Below, piece by piece: positions 1 through 10,100 of a stretch of DNA of 64,000 nt. Origin of the DNA: Anaerosporobacter mobilis DSM 15930 (GTDB taxonomy: Bacteria; Bacillota; Clostridia; Lachnospirales; Lachnospiraceae); assembly GCF_900142955.1 (NCBI RefSeq), contig NZ_FRCP01000026.1:1-64000 (forward strand), read 5' to 3'. The notes under the pieces are model-generated. The model saw nothing but the letters and a program-made list of their open reading frames with translations, ran no database searches and was not told where the DNA came from. A program made the position numbers and the translations under genes. Position 1 is the stretch's first letter. Each line of letters starts with the position of its first letter.

Positions 1-126
1 GAAGATGATTTCGCGGTATTTTCTATTTCATTTTCTACTGTCGACGAGGATAAACGGGGTTGCCTCAACGATGAGATGGGGTACCTCGGGACATGGCAGA
101 AATCAGACCATAGTATTATTATATAA
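1..126 (+). CDS. 3' end of a gene entering from the left edge
   Basis: An open frame runs from base 1 to a TAA at 124-126 and encodes 41 residues ending in HSIII. Its base composition is richer in G and C than the following minus-strand genes, and the residue mix (EDDFAVFSIS, then GYLGTW) looks protein-like. No start is visible because the gene begins outside the window. It converges on the minus-strand gene ending at 180. No family is recognised from this tail. It could be a chance open frame, but 42 codons with no stop in AT-rich DNA favours a real gene. Confidence 0.45.
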   Translation, partial: EDDFAVFSISFSTVDEDKRGCLNDEMGYLGTWQKSDHSIII

Positions 127-179
127 ATTTTAATTAGTATTTTCAACAGAATTTTTATTTAGCCTTAAAACCTTACATT

Positions 180-1514
180 TTATTCAATCATTCCTATCCC
201 TTCCATCACTAATTCAATATATTCATATACTCTCATAGTGTCCTCATAAGGAATTGTTTCAACACTAATATAATAAACAAAAAATTCACTTTTGTCACTT
301 TCCCTACAAAATTCTGCAATAGTTTTTGTATTCCAACTCATTTGCAATTTATCAAGAAACATACTTACTTCTTTTTGATTTTCCGAAAAAGATAATGGTT
401 CAGGTAATTCCTTTTCATTTCTATCACAAACTTGTTTTTTTATATTTAAAATAAACAATTGATGGCAAATTAAATCGTAATTTTGAGGGTATTTATATTT
501 TAAAGCTATTAGATATGCATAGAACGTCATCTTCTTCTCATCATTGCATTTTTTCAACTTAAGAATATTTAAAATTTTTAAATTTATGTAAACTACATCA
601 ACATCTCTAAGTGTAAGCTCAAGGGTTTCAAATATATCACTTATAACATTCAACATTCTTTGATTTTCGCTGAGAATATTATTCTTATCAATGTAAGATA
701 AGTATTTTTTTAATGACGGTTTTGGTAGTTTTATACTATGATTAAAAAATCTCCTTAGGTAACCATATGAATCCATATTCTGGCCATATATTGTAGCTAT
801 AGAATGTTTTAGTTGTTCCATGTCCAATGCAAATATAAATACAATCCCCGGAATATTAAAATAATGCTTAATAGTCTCAAGTGTTTTTATGGCATATGAA
901 GGACGGCATCTGTCCAACTCATCAATAAGAAAAAAAACTTTTTTATGCTTAGTTAAATTCATAAGCGTTTTTCTAAATTCGTTTTTTACATTTATATAGT
1001 TCTGATGTTCCTCCACATAGCTACTTTTCTCCTTAGTAGAGGCTATTTCATCCAGTGTTTCTTTTAATTGGCTTTCATCTCCCAAAATTTCGCCAAATAC
1101 TTTCTTTACTTCATCAGTCCCATTAATACCAATATAATTAACAACTTTATTAGCCAAATAATTTTTAGCGGCACTTTTAGCAATTATACCTGCTGATGTT
1201 ATTAATGATGATTTAATTTTTTCAGCATCAATATTAGTATTTTCTATATTTTCATGTATCTTCATTGTTATGGATATCAGCGGATTATCCAAATCATCAT
1301 CTATCCAAGCGTTATACGAAAGCAACTTTATATCTTGATTTTCTTTCAATTCTTTTTCCCACATCTCAAGAAAAGTTGTTTTTCCTGTTCCCCAAGGTGA
1401 ATCAATGCTGATTATCAACGACTGTTCCGTATCAAAAATTTCCTCTTTATGTTTCACTATTTCAAATATGTAATCCGATACTCGTGTTCTATTAAATATG
1501 TCCTCTCTATTCAT
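180..1514 (-). CDS. KAP-family P-loop NTPase
   Basis: A 444-aa protein with a P-loop near residues 40-47 (WGTGKTTF) and a Walker B segment VFFLIDELDRCRP near residue 190. That signature is characteristic of the KAP P-loop NTPase family. No transmembrane insertion is obvious, unlike some KAP proteins, so a cytoplasmic location is likely. The start overlaps the end of the upstream ATPase gene by 8 bases (ATG inside TATGAATAG) and follows AGGTGA, so the two are probably translationally coupled. KAP NTPases occur in several anti-phage systems. A defence role with the GHKL partner is inferred from context, not shown. It is the last gene of the minus-strand block. Confidence 0.8.
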   Translation of the reverse strand: MNREDIFNRTRVSDYIFEIVKHKEEIFDTEQSLIISIDSPWGTGKTTFLEMWEKELKENQDIKLLSYNAWIDDDLDNPLISITMKIHENIENTNIDAEKIKSSLITSAGIIAKSAAKNYLANKVVNYIGINGTDEVKKVFGEILGDESQLKETLDEIASTKEKSSYVEEHQNYINVKNEFRKTLMNLTKHKKVFFLIDELDRCRPSYAIKTLETIKHYFNIPGIVFIFALDMEQLKHSIATIYGQNMDSYGYLRRFFNHSIKLPKPSLKKYLSYIDKNNILSENQRMLNVISDIFETLELTLRDVDVVYINLKILNILKLKKCNDEKKMTFYAYLIALKYKYPQNYDLICHQLFILNIKKQVCDRNEKELPEPLSFSENQKEVSMFLDKLQMSWNTKTIAEFCRESDKSEFFVYYISVETIPYEDTMRVYEYIELVMEGIGMIE

Positions 1515-4302
1515 AATTGTTCACCTCATATTCTCTAGTAAGAAATTTAAATATTTCTTCATTTTCTCCTAGTTTCGTTTCATAAATCCCCTCTTGAAAA
1601 CCACTCCATATATCTTCTCTTCGAGGTATTCTACTCATTGTTTCAAATAACTTCACGCATTCAGAATAACTATTTAATTTAAATCTCATTACTCCCATTA
1701 CTTCATCAAGAAATTCAATATTTTCTGGATTCAAATCATAATTATAATTAAGACAATTAACCTTATATTCTCTCAATAATGAATCTTGTACTAGCTTTTT
1801 ATAATTCTCAGTATACTGATATCCCCTTAATGCATTTGTATTTAGCTTCAATTGGTTTTGAGTTGTGATATCAATGCTCCCGTCAACATTATACGCTGCT
1901 ATAACTAATGCTCTCAAATGGTATGGGTTGAAATTAGTTATTGAGCCATAAACATTCTCATTTATATAAACTTGTCCATTATATAGTGCAGCTGTATACA
2001 AATCATTGCAGCGTATATCATTTAGAGTTGTTTCAACTAATAAGTTTGATTCAATAAACTCAAAGACACAATTCTCAAACGCTTTCATTGTTCTTAAAAT
2101 TTTTACTAACTCTATCTCTTTATAAACCCCATCATATTTTTTCTTTAGTAAAATAATACAATAAAAATTTTTATCATTGTTTTCTTTAAACCAGCAGCTG
2201 TTCTTTATTGCTTTTTTTACAATACCCTCTTGGTTAATAAAATATATCCACTTTAAAGAATTTAAATATACATTTTGATAATCTCCATTGCTAATGTAAT
2301 CTTCCAATGTTTTTTTCAGTATTGTACTCAATATTCTCTTTTCATAATTAGTATTATCGATTATTAATCTACAATTTTCTCTTGCTAAATCTATATCGAG
2401 TTTTTCTGTGTTACTTTCATCAACCAAAATTGTTGGTAATTCTTTATACGCTTTATATAAATTACAATCAAACTTATAATTATTCGGTATTAACATATTA
2501 TTACAAAATACTTTTCCTTGGTACTTTTTACTCCATATGTACCCAATTTTTGCATTATTACTTGTTGTTACCAAATTTGTACTTTCTTTACAATCTATAT
2601 TAAGAATTTCGTCTAATTGAAAATTTTTTAGAAAAGCAAATTCATGGTCACTAGAAAATAGTTTTATCTTAATTTCATCATTATCAATCAGATACCATTG
2701 ATTTGTATTTAAATAGCAAAGGACTCCATACGCGTCAATGTATTTCATATATTCTAATTGAGCAAGTATAATATCACATTTTTCATATAATTTCTCTTCA
2801 AAATTTATGTACTTAGCTCTTTTTTCCTCTGGCAAATTAAAATTGTAGTTCTTTAAAATCATAATAATCTCATTCAAATCATTGAATTTAAATTCTTGAT
2901 TTTGCATAATTTTATTTTCATTATCAAAGTCTTTAAACTGTTCAATTTCATTTTTAAGTACTTGTAAATATTCCGCCAATCCATACCAAATAGAGCCGGG
3001 CATATTATTTTTTAATCCCAAAATTTCTTTTAAATTATTTGATAAATTCTGTTTAATATTATTCTTAATATCCGCAATTTTTTCATTATTAACTAATTCT
3101 TTTTTTAAAGTTAATTCTATTTCAGTACCGATAAAGTTTTCATCAAATCTTTCTTCTCCTCTTTTGATAATCTTTATATTTATAAATGCGTTTTCTTTTT
3201 GAACAACTTCAAGGTCTATTTCCTCTGACATATACATAATTTCTTCATCATACTTTGTTTTAAACCTTAATTTATCTGAAATAAGAAATGCCGCCAATAA
3301 CCCAATTCCAAATTTCCCTATACTTGTCGAATTATCTTTTCCTGATTCTCCTACGGTAAGAAATTTCTTAAGAATAATATCTTCATTCATTCCTATTCCA
3401 TTATCTTTAATTATAATTTTTGGTAATTCACGTCGCCCCTTATCCGTATAAATTATATCAATTTCTTTAAAATTTCTTTTTACTTTCATACATGCATCAA
3501 CTGCATTTTGTATTATTTCTCTGATTCCATAGCTTTCTTTGTTTAAATAGAGTGGCCCTATTAATTTTTGAATTATTTTAAAACTTGCTTTAAAACTTAC
3601 GTTGCCTTGTATAAAATTACGTTCAACATTGTGCTCATCAAAAATTACTTTCGAAATACAAAACACTTCTTTAAAATTATTCTCATAATAATTTAGTACG
3701 AAATCATTTAAATATTCAACTTCTCTTTTAAGTTCATCTACCTTATTCTTAATCGTTTTATATGTTGCATAGTCCTTTACTTTTTCTTTTACTTCACATA
3801 TAAAAATATTGTTCCTATAATCATTAAATATTATGACTCGGTAAGGTTCATCAAATGGTTTTAATAACAATTGATTGCTGTTTAAATCAAAGAATCTTAA
3901 TAACCTAAACGCAATTACCAGTACTTCATTTTCGTAATCGTAATTTTTTGATATTTCATTTCGAAAATCATCATACTGCATGTCAATCCGTTTTTTAATA
4001 CTTTCATATTGGCTAATGTATTCATTACTCCGTTTTTCTAGATGAAACATTTCATTTTGAAATTCATATCTTTTTTTGTAATTTTCATAATATGTTTCTT
4101 CAACTATCAGCATGAATAAGTACTCCATAAAAGCACTTCTTTTTCTGTCACTTACAAAGGTATATCCGGCAAATATATAGTTATTTAAAATGTTATATTT
4201 GTTATCAATAACACTCTTATCAATCTTTATATCTTCGTCATACTTTAATTCTGTCCAAAAATTATTAAATTTATCTTTCAGCTCACTAAATATTTCATCC
4301 AT
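1507..4302 (-). CDS. GHKL/Hsp90-like ATPase protein
   Basis: A large protein (about 931 aa) with a Bergerat-fold ATPase core in the middle. The N-box is IIQNAVDAC (around residue 270), the G1 box is IIKDNGIGM, and the G2 box is GKFGIGLLAAF. This is the HATPase_c_3 pattern seen in Hsp90, MORC and many uncharacterised defence proteins. About 200 mostly helical residues precede it and about 500 residues follow with no recognised domain. The start at 4302 is preferred because GAGGTG lies about 10 bases upstream, whereas the in-frame ATG at 4311 is almost on top of it. It overlaps the KAP NTPase gene. Single-gene GHKL defence proteins such as Tiamat are known, but a coupled GHKL plus KAP pair is not one I can match to a named system. 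Confidence 0.8.
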   Translation of the reverse strand: MDEIFSELKDKFNNFWTELKYDEDIKIDKSVIDNKYNILNNYIFAGYTFVSDRKRSAFMEYLFMLIVEETYYENYKKRYEFQNEMFHLEKRSNEYISQYESIKKRIDMQYDDFRNEISKNYDYENEVLVIAFRLLRFFDLNSNQLLLKPFDEPYRVIIFNDYRNNIFICEVKEKVKDYATYKTIKNKVDELKREVEYLNDFVLNYYENNFKEVFCISKVIFDEHNVERNFIQGNVSFKASFKIIQKLIGPLYLNKESYGIREIIQNAVDACMKVKRNFKEIDIIYTDKGRRELPKIIIKDNGIGMNEDIILKKFLTVGESGKDNSTSIGKFGIGLLAAFLISDKLRFKTKYDEEIMYMSEEIDLEVVQKENAFINIKIIKRGEERFDENFIGTEIELTLKKELVNNEKIADIKNNIKQNLSNNLKEILGLKNNMPGSIWYGLAEYLQVLKNEIEQFKDFDNENKIMQNQEFKFNDLNEIIMILKNYNFNLPEEKRAKYINFEEKLYEKCDIILAQLEYMKYIDAYGVLCYLNTNQWYLIDNDEIKIKLFSSDHEFAFLKNFQLDEILNIDCKESTNLVTTSNNAKIGYIWSKKYQGKVFCNNMLIPNNYKFDCNLYKAYKELPTILVDESNTEKLDIDLARENCRLIIDNTNYEKRILSTILKKTLEDYISNGDYQNVYLNSLKWIYFINQEGIVKKAIKNSCWFKENNDKNFYCIILLKKKYDGVYKEIELVKILRTMKAFENCVFEFIESNLLVETTLNDIRCNDLYTAALYNGQVYINENVYGSITNFNPYHLRALVIAAYNVDGSIDITTQNQLKLNTNALRGYQYTENYKKLVQDSLLREYKVNCLNYNYDLNPENIEFLDEVMGVMRFKLNSYSECVKLFETMSRIPRREDIWSGFQEGIYETKLGENEEIFKFLTREYEVNNYE

Positions 4303-4441
4303 CAAGTACATTCACCTCAAAAGTATATTTGCATAAAAACTCAGCACTCTATTAATATTTCTAATCATGAAGAAATAATCAACCTCTTAATAATGTAATA
4401 ACAACTTAGTTTTTATCATCCCCATCATGACTTCTCAGTCC

Positions 4442-5014
4442 TTACATCTTTTTCATTCTGTCAAAGTTACCCATGATTTTATCATACGCATTTTCACCAG
4501 TAATTTCCGTAAGAGGAACTTCAAAACATACCACTCTTTTAAGTCCCCAATATCTTTGTTTATATGATTCGTCTAATTCAACAACAACAAAATCTCCTTC
4601 CAACTCTTCATAATCGAAATCATAAAGTGGGTCATAAAATATGTAATGGTTTGCAGGTGAACATCCTTTACTCCAAGAGGCTATATTATCATATTCAAAC
4701 TTCGCAACCACCACCATTGGCATATCGTATACTGACGGGTTATATAAATCAATTTCAAGAACATAAACCGGTCCGTCTCTCCATTCATTCTCTAACTCAC
4801 AATCATTAGTATCCTGAAATAATAGAATAAAACTATTAGTATTCCATGCCCAGTAGTCACCATCTGACTTCCATCGTAAAAATTTGGGACTAGCAAGAAC
4901 ATAACCATCTTTTTCAGTAATGATGTTTTTACAATAATTCATCAATTTATCTACATTCTCATGCGTTTTATTTACCACTTCAAACGCATTAAAAATGTTA
5001 TCATCCAAATTCAT
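4442..5014 (-). CDS. hypothetical protein paired with nuclease
   Basis: A 190-aa protein not recognised by family. It is rich in aromatic and acidic residues (DGDYWAWNTNS, WGLKRVVCFEVP), soluble, and has no signal peptide or membrane segment. The start is supported by AGGGGAG four bases upstream of ATG. It begins inside the last 14 bases of the nuclease-like gene at 5001-5765, so the two are cotranscribed and probably coupled. An immunity or accessory role to that nuclease is a reasonable guess from position only. Confidence 0.7.
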   Translation of the reverse strand: MNLDDNIFNAFEVVNKTHENVDKLMNYCKNIITEKDGYVLASPKFLRWKSDGDYWAWNTNSFILLFQDTNDCELENEWRDGPVYVLEIDLYNPSVYDMPMVVVAKFEYDNIASWSKGCSPANHYIFYDPLYDFDYEELEGDFVVVELDESYKQRYWGLKRVVCFEVPLTEITGENAYDKIMGNFDRMKKM

Positions 5015-5765
5015 AATACTCCCCTTTCCTTACTTTCTTTTCAGTTTTAAAATCAAATTTAATATTTATTCTCCCGGTAAACGACCAGTAATTATTTTTA
5101 TCAACATTAACATCAGTATCAAAATTTACAAATCTCCTAAAGCCCTTTTTCTCAAGCAAAAGAATTATATCATTTATTATGACTTGCTCATATTGAGTGA
5201 GATTATCTAAGTTGCTAAGTACCATTAATACTTCCTGCCATGATATGTATCCAAGCTCAACTCCGTTTATAATATTTCGCATTTGAACACTTTGATATAT
5301 TTTGGTGCACGATAGTTCATCAGCCAATAAGATTAATAGTTTACTTTTATTATTGCCAATTTGACTTAGTGCTCTTGCCTCACGCGACAGTTGGTTATAT
5401 GATATCTGATTATTTCCATTCGAATTATCAACATCGTCTTCCGATGAAAGCCCACTTAAATATTTTACTTCTATTCCTATCAGTATATCTTCTAAATCCA
5501 GATAAACATCTATTTCTGTACTTTTATTTTCGACTTTAATTCTTTTCCAGAATTCAATCTTATCAGACCATTCAAACACCTTTAATGGCTCAATGTATTT
5601 AGATAACTCACTTGGCCTAATACATTGAAGTAATACCTCCTTGAGCCCCTTATCAAACGGGATATAGCGCATACATCCGAAAAAATAACCTGTTAATGCA
5701 TCTTCACTTCGCTCCGTCAGATTGGAGCAAGAACTCGATACTTTATTATGTATTTCTGCTATCAT
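5001..5765 (-). CDS. PD-(D/E)XK nuclease-like protein
   Basis: A protein of about 254 aa with a pattern resembling the PD-(D/E)XK nuclease core: STEIDVYLD, then GIEVKYLSG about 15 residues later, then a helix with QLSREARAL. The ID...ExK spacing and the following Q/R helix fit restriction-like nucleases that use a defined Asp and Glu-X-Lys. The ATG at 5765 is chosen over upstream TTG because GGAGG lies just before it. The 3' end overlaps the next gene by 14 bases. Substrate is unknown. The nuclease assignment rests on visible motifs and needs a profile search, and its position between an RT and a GHKL/KAP pair supports a defence role. Confidence 0.6.
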   Translation of the reverse strand: MIAEIHNKVSSSCSNLTERSEDALTGYFFGCMRYIPFDKGLKEVLLQCIRPSELSKYIEPLKVFEWSDKIEFWKRIKVENKSTEIDVYLDLEDILIGIEVKYLSGLSSEDDVDNSNGNNQISYNQLSREARALSQIGNNKSKLLILLADELSCTKIYQSVQMRNIINGVELGYISWQEVLMVLSNLDNLTQYEQVIINDIILLLEKKGFRRFVNFDTDVNVDKNNYWSFTGRINIKFDFKTEKKVRKGEYYEFG

Positions 5766-5850
5766 CATGTCCTCCATTTGCAAAATCGAACAGAATGCTA
5801 ATTATAACACTTAATATACACAACATAGGTAAACATTTTATGAGAATATT

Positions 5851-7047
5851 CTATTCTCCTATAAACCTGTCCCAATTAATCTCCCCATATAGCTTTTTTA
5901 GCTTATTATTTGATTCAGCAATCTTCTGCTTTAACCAATCCATTTCATTTTCATTTAAAATCATAGTATGTTCAAAAAGCCATAATTCATCATATAGCAT
6001 AAATGAACTTATAAATAACCCATCTTTACTCATATTGAAACATGATTCTTCTTTTTTATAAGAATCGTATTCTCCACTATGCCAACTCATTTTAAATTTA
6101 TCGATATAATCAGATGTTATGTATCCCATAATTGAATCCTCATTAAAAAATCGTTTAATTTTTATACCATGTTGCAATACATCAAGGAAAAATTTTTCTG
6201 GAGCATTTAGTAGATGCCTCTGCAATTCTATAGAATGCAATTTTTCCAAGTCATAAAATTCATTAACTAAAACATCAAAAGTTTCAGGATTCAATTCTTC
6301 CTTGGCATCAAAAAAATAAAATATTTCATTGAAAAACTCTGTCTCTTTTAATTTGTCAATTATATCTTTTGATAAAAACTCTGTAAAAAATTCAATATCT
6401 ATCGGTTCCGTCATTGGCATAAAAGGTATTTTCATTATTAATCTCTCATCACATAAAGCCAATGATAACGGGTCAAGAATAATATACATTATAATAGTTC
6501 TAGCTATTGCATATATAAGAAATTCTTCAAAAAATTCTTCGAAAGTGTTTTCATTTTTCTTTTTATAAATTTCTCTAAAAGAATAAAATGCATTAAACCC
6601 TTGTTTATGGATTATCTTGTTTGCCCTTTTCAGCAAATCTTCATATGTATCAAAAAATGATGGCAATATCGAATAAACTTCTTTATATGATGTATCTATT
6701 TTTTGCAACTTATCTTTGATTCTATTATCCGATGGGAAATACTCTTTGAGCCTCCAACTTTTTAAAATAGCCTCATCGCTATTAGCCAAATACAACATAT
6801 TGTTTGTGCATTCTACTGCTTGCCTTACAGAATAAAAGGCACAATCAAAAAAGCCCTCTTCATATAACCTAATTGAATTAATTAGTAATCTTATTGATTC
6901 GTTTATAAATGCATTACAGAACATTACATCCGCCCTACCGGTAGTAAGATATACAAAGCGCTGCAAGTATTCCATTAGCCTTTTACCATCTTTTAAATTA
7001 ATTTTCAATAGATATGAATTTACTAATTCATTCTCGTCAGGAAACAT
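5851..7047 (-). CDS. helical HEPN-like hypothetical protein next to RT
   Basis: About 398 aa. The N-terminal half contains a helical segment (FYSVRQAVECTNNMLYLA) of the kind seen in HEPN-like and DUF5677-type proteins, followed by KRANKIIHKQG, an R-x5-H arrangement loosely like the HEPN RNase motif. The C-terminal half has no recognised domain. The ATG at 7047 is preferred because TAGGAG lies eight bases upstream; the in-frame GTG at 7056 is too close to it. It lies about 115 bases downstream of the reverse transcriptase gene on the same strand, so it is probably in the same transcript and may be its partner. RNase activity is speculative. Confidence 0.6.
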   Translation of the reverse strand: MFPDENELVNSYLLKINLKDGKRLMEYLQRFVYLTTGRADVMFCNAFINESIRLLINSIRLYEEGFFDCAFYSVRQAVECTNNMLYLANSDEAILKSWRLKEYFPSDNRIKDKLQKIDTSYKEVYSILPSFFDTYEDLLKRANKIIHKQGFNAFYSFREIYKKKNENTFEEFFEEFLIYAIARTIIMYIILDPLSLALCDERLIMKIPFMPMTEPIDIEFFTEFLSKDIIDKLKETEFFNEIFYFFDAKEELNPETFDVLVNEFYDLEKLHSIELQRHLLNAPEKFFLDVLQHGIKIKRFFNEDSIMGYITSDYIDKFKMSWHSGEYDSYKKEESCFNMSKDGLFISSFMLYDELWLFEHTMILNENEMDWLKQKIAESNNKLKKLYGEINWDRFIGE

Positions 7048-7162
7048 AATATCCACTCCTAATGTTTATTTAAAATCCATTTTTAATTTTAACTTCCTTA
7101 TTATTCACATTCCTAGGAAAGTGCAACTTTTTCCTATTAGCTCTTAGTATTTCACAATTACA

Positions 7163-10100
7163 TTAATTCTTTCCAAACTTTCTCTTTAACCTATTTGAGT
7201 CAAACCTGGCCGATGTTTTTGAGACTTTCACAACATTTTCATCATATAATTTTGTCTCTTTTTCATATCTTTTCTTTTTGTCAAGCATTAGATATTCATC
7301 AATTTCATTATTAGCAAGCGCTTGTTCTCCAATTTGATAATCCATAACACCCTTTAAATCAATCGTTCCAATAATGATGTTATCCATATCTCCACCCTTT
7401 ATTTGAACAATATTTCTATCATTTCTACTATATGGTCCTGTAATTCTAGAATCGCCATAAATTGATGTATTCGCTTGAACAATAAAAGCATGTAAATCTC
7501 TTGTTGTCGTCTCGATTATATTTGAAAAATAAGTTGTATCTCTATTATGCTCAGGGGTAAACAGCAAATCTATTTGATTTTTATACAAACTTCTTGCAAC
7601 GATATCAGTAAATTCGTAGCACAAAAATGTGCCATAATCAATTCCATCGTTGGTGATAACTTGATAATTGGGTATATCTTGATTTTTACAAACAAAATTC
7701 TTTATGGCGAGAATCTGCTGCTCCATTGGAGCATAATCATTTTTTTCTCTTACAATTAAAAATGAATTTTGATATCTTCCTGTTTTTACCGGAGCAAATA
7801 CAGCAATATTATTGAATGCACAATTTCTATAAGTCATATAATGTAAGCCAGTTATAACTGTAATTCCGGTTTTTCTAACAAATGACATAACCTCTGCAAT
7901 CCATTCTACAGGTAAATAAAATTCTGGAAACAGCAGAAAATCCGCCCTATTTTTACCATCATCATATGCTGTTTTGAGAAACAAATTAAAATCTCTTTTT
8001 TTCAAAGTAGGCATTACTTTACTTTCCAAGCCATAGCAACACATTTTTGTATCTAATTTAATATTAGCAATTGCTATTCTTATTTTTGATTTAGGAATTG
8101 CCTCTTTTCCAAGCCTAATTTTCTGAACAATATACTTGTCCAGAATTTTTTCATTATTGATTTCAATACTTAAAGGTTTAACTGTTGATTTGTTTATACT
8201 GTTGACTTTATAAAAGAACTGTTCTATTGCTTCTATCTTTTCTTTAGCAGATATTTTTCCATCTAAATAATAATTACCACCGTAAATAGTATTTCGTAGA
8301 AATACCCATTGAAATAACTCATCCAATTTAATAAATCTCGGCGAGAGCTTTACCTTTCTATTTTCTTTAATATCTAAATTAAATCTATGTATATCATCTA
8401 ACGTTAATTTTGTTAAATCGACATTATCATCTAAATCATCAACATAGTTAACTAGTGGAAAAGAAACCAAATAATGATTAAACAGATTAGCTTTACGTAA
8501 TTCGATTGATAAATTACGTATATCATCTTTCTCTTTTTTGCTAAACGAAGGATTGATAGCTAATACAGTAGCTACGCATATGTCAAAATGCTTTTCAAGA
8601 CATCTTTTCATCTTTGCTTTAATTGTTCGTTCTTTTCCTTTTACTAATCCCTCAATATGTTCAGTTCTTATTCCTTTAATAGCTTCACGAACATTGGTTT
8701 CAAATTTTTTAAAATAGCTCCATTCATTGGTCAATAAATAAAAATACATTACATTAATCCAATTACTACTATATTCCAATGCTTTACTCAGATTAAAAAA
8801 CTCTAGTATCTTTTCGCCTTCATGTTGACGGCTTATTTTTTCATCTTCTGTTAATAGCGCTTTATTAACTTTACTATTCTGCACTATTTGTGATAGGTAC
8901 CACCCCAGTTGAAACTTATCAACTTCGACTTGACCAATATCACGTATCTTTGTTTCATTATTAAAGTTACTGATTACATAGGCTGCTTCTTCAAAATCAT
9001 TTAGCTCTAAGTCCGAATCCGGTATAATATTCATCTGGCTCGGTATTTTTATAGTCTTCTTTAATTGATTTATTATTGACCTTGACTTTTTCGCTTCAAG
9101 ATAGATAATCTTAACTTTATCTTTTTGAATAATAAGATTATCTAGTTTATGTATACAGTATTTATTTTCTTTTACCTTATCTAAAATCTTATTTTTCTCT
9201 ACAAGATAATCATCAATAATTATATTCTTATCTACCTTTTTATCAGCGGATACATCTAATAGAATCAGCATATCGTCGACATATCTGCCATAGTATAATA
9301 CTTTTTTATTGTTTTTCATACTATTGTCAAATTCAGATAGGTATAAGTTTGCTATAAGCATTGAACTAAAGGTGCCTATTGGTAATAAGACTTCTTGTTT
9401 TTTATAATCTTGAAGCACCTCTCTAAATTCACTGAGAATCCCTGTATATTTCACATATATTTGTTCAATAATATATGTCAATTTTTCAATTTTAATAAGA
9501 TTTTCATCATTTTGAAGGATTACTAATAGTTCTCGAAATTTAAAGTTCACTGTGTAATAATAGCTTTTTATGTCAAGAGAAACTAATGCAGTATCTTTTT
9601 TAATATTTTTTTCAGTTGCATAAATAGAATTATTTTTCCAATCACAATACTGGTAAAAGTATATTTTAAATAAATTGTTTTTATCAAAATTAATTGATGC
9701 TAAATATTCCTTTTCATGATTATACACCACTTTGTTATCTATGCAATTTCCATAGCAGCCATCCGTTATTATTCCCTTATCATATGCGATTTTTCCGACA
9801 AGCACGGTCCAAAGCGTCTCCAATAAATGGAGTTCAATAGGCATGTCAATAAAGAAATTAACTTTATTAACCGGCTTATTCACTGGCTCGTTGCTAGACA
9901 CAAACATTTGGTTCTTTTCACTTTTATCTGCGAAGGCTTTAGGCATTATAAAAAAATTGATTTTATCAATCAATTTTTTTATAGACTCTTTGCTCGTTTC
10001 ACTCTCCAAATTCATGAGTATTTCTGATAAATTTTCTAATGAATAGTTCATCCTAGAAGCATCAAATTCGTATTCAGCAATCTTCTTTTTCATGAAAACA

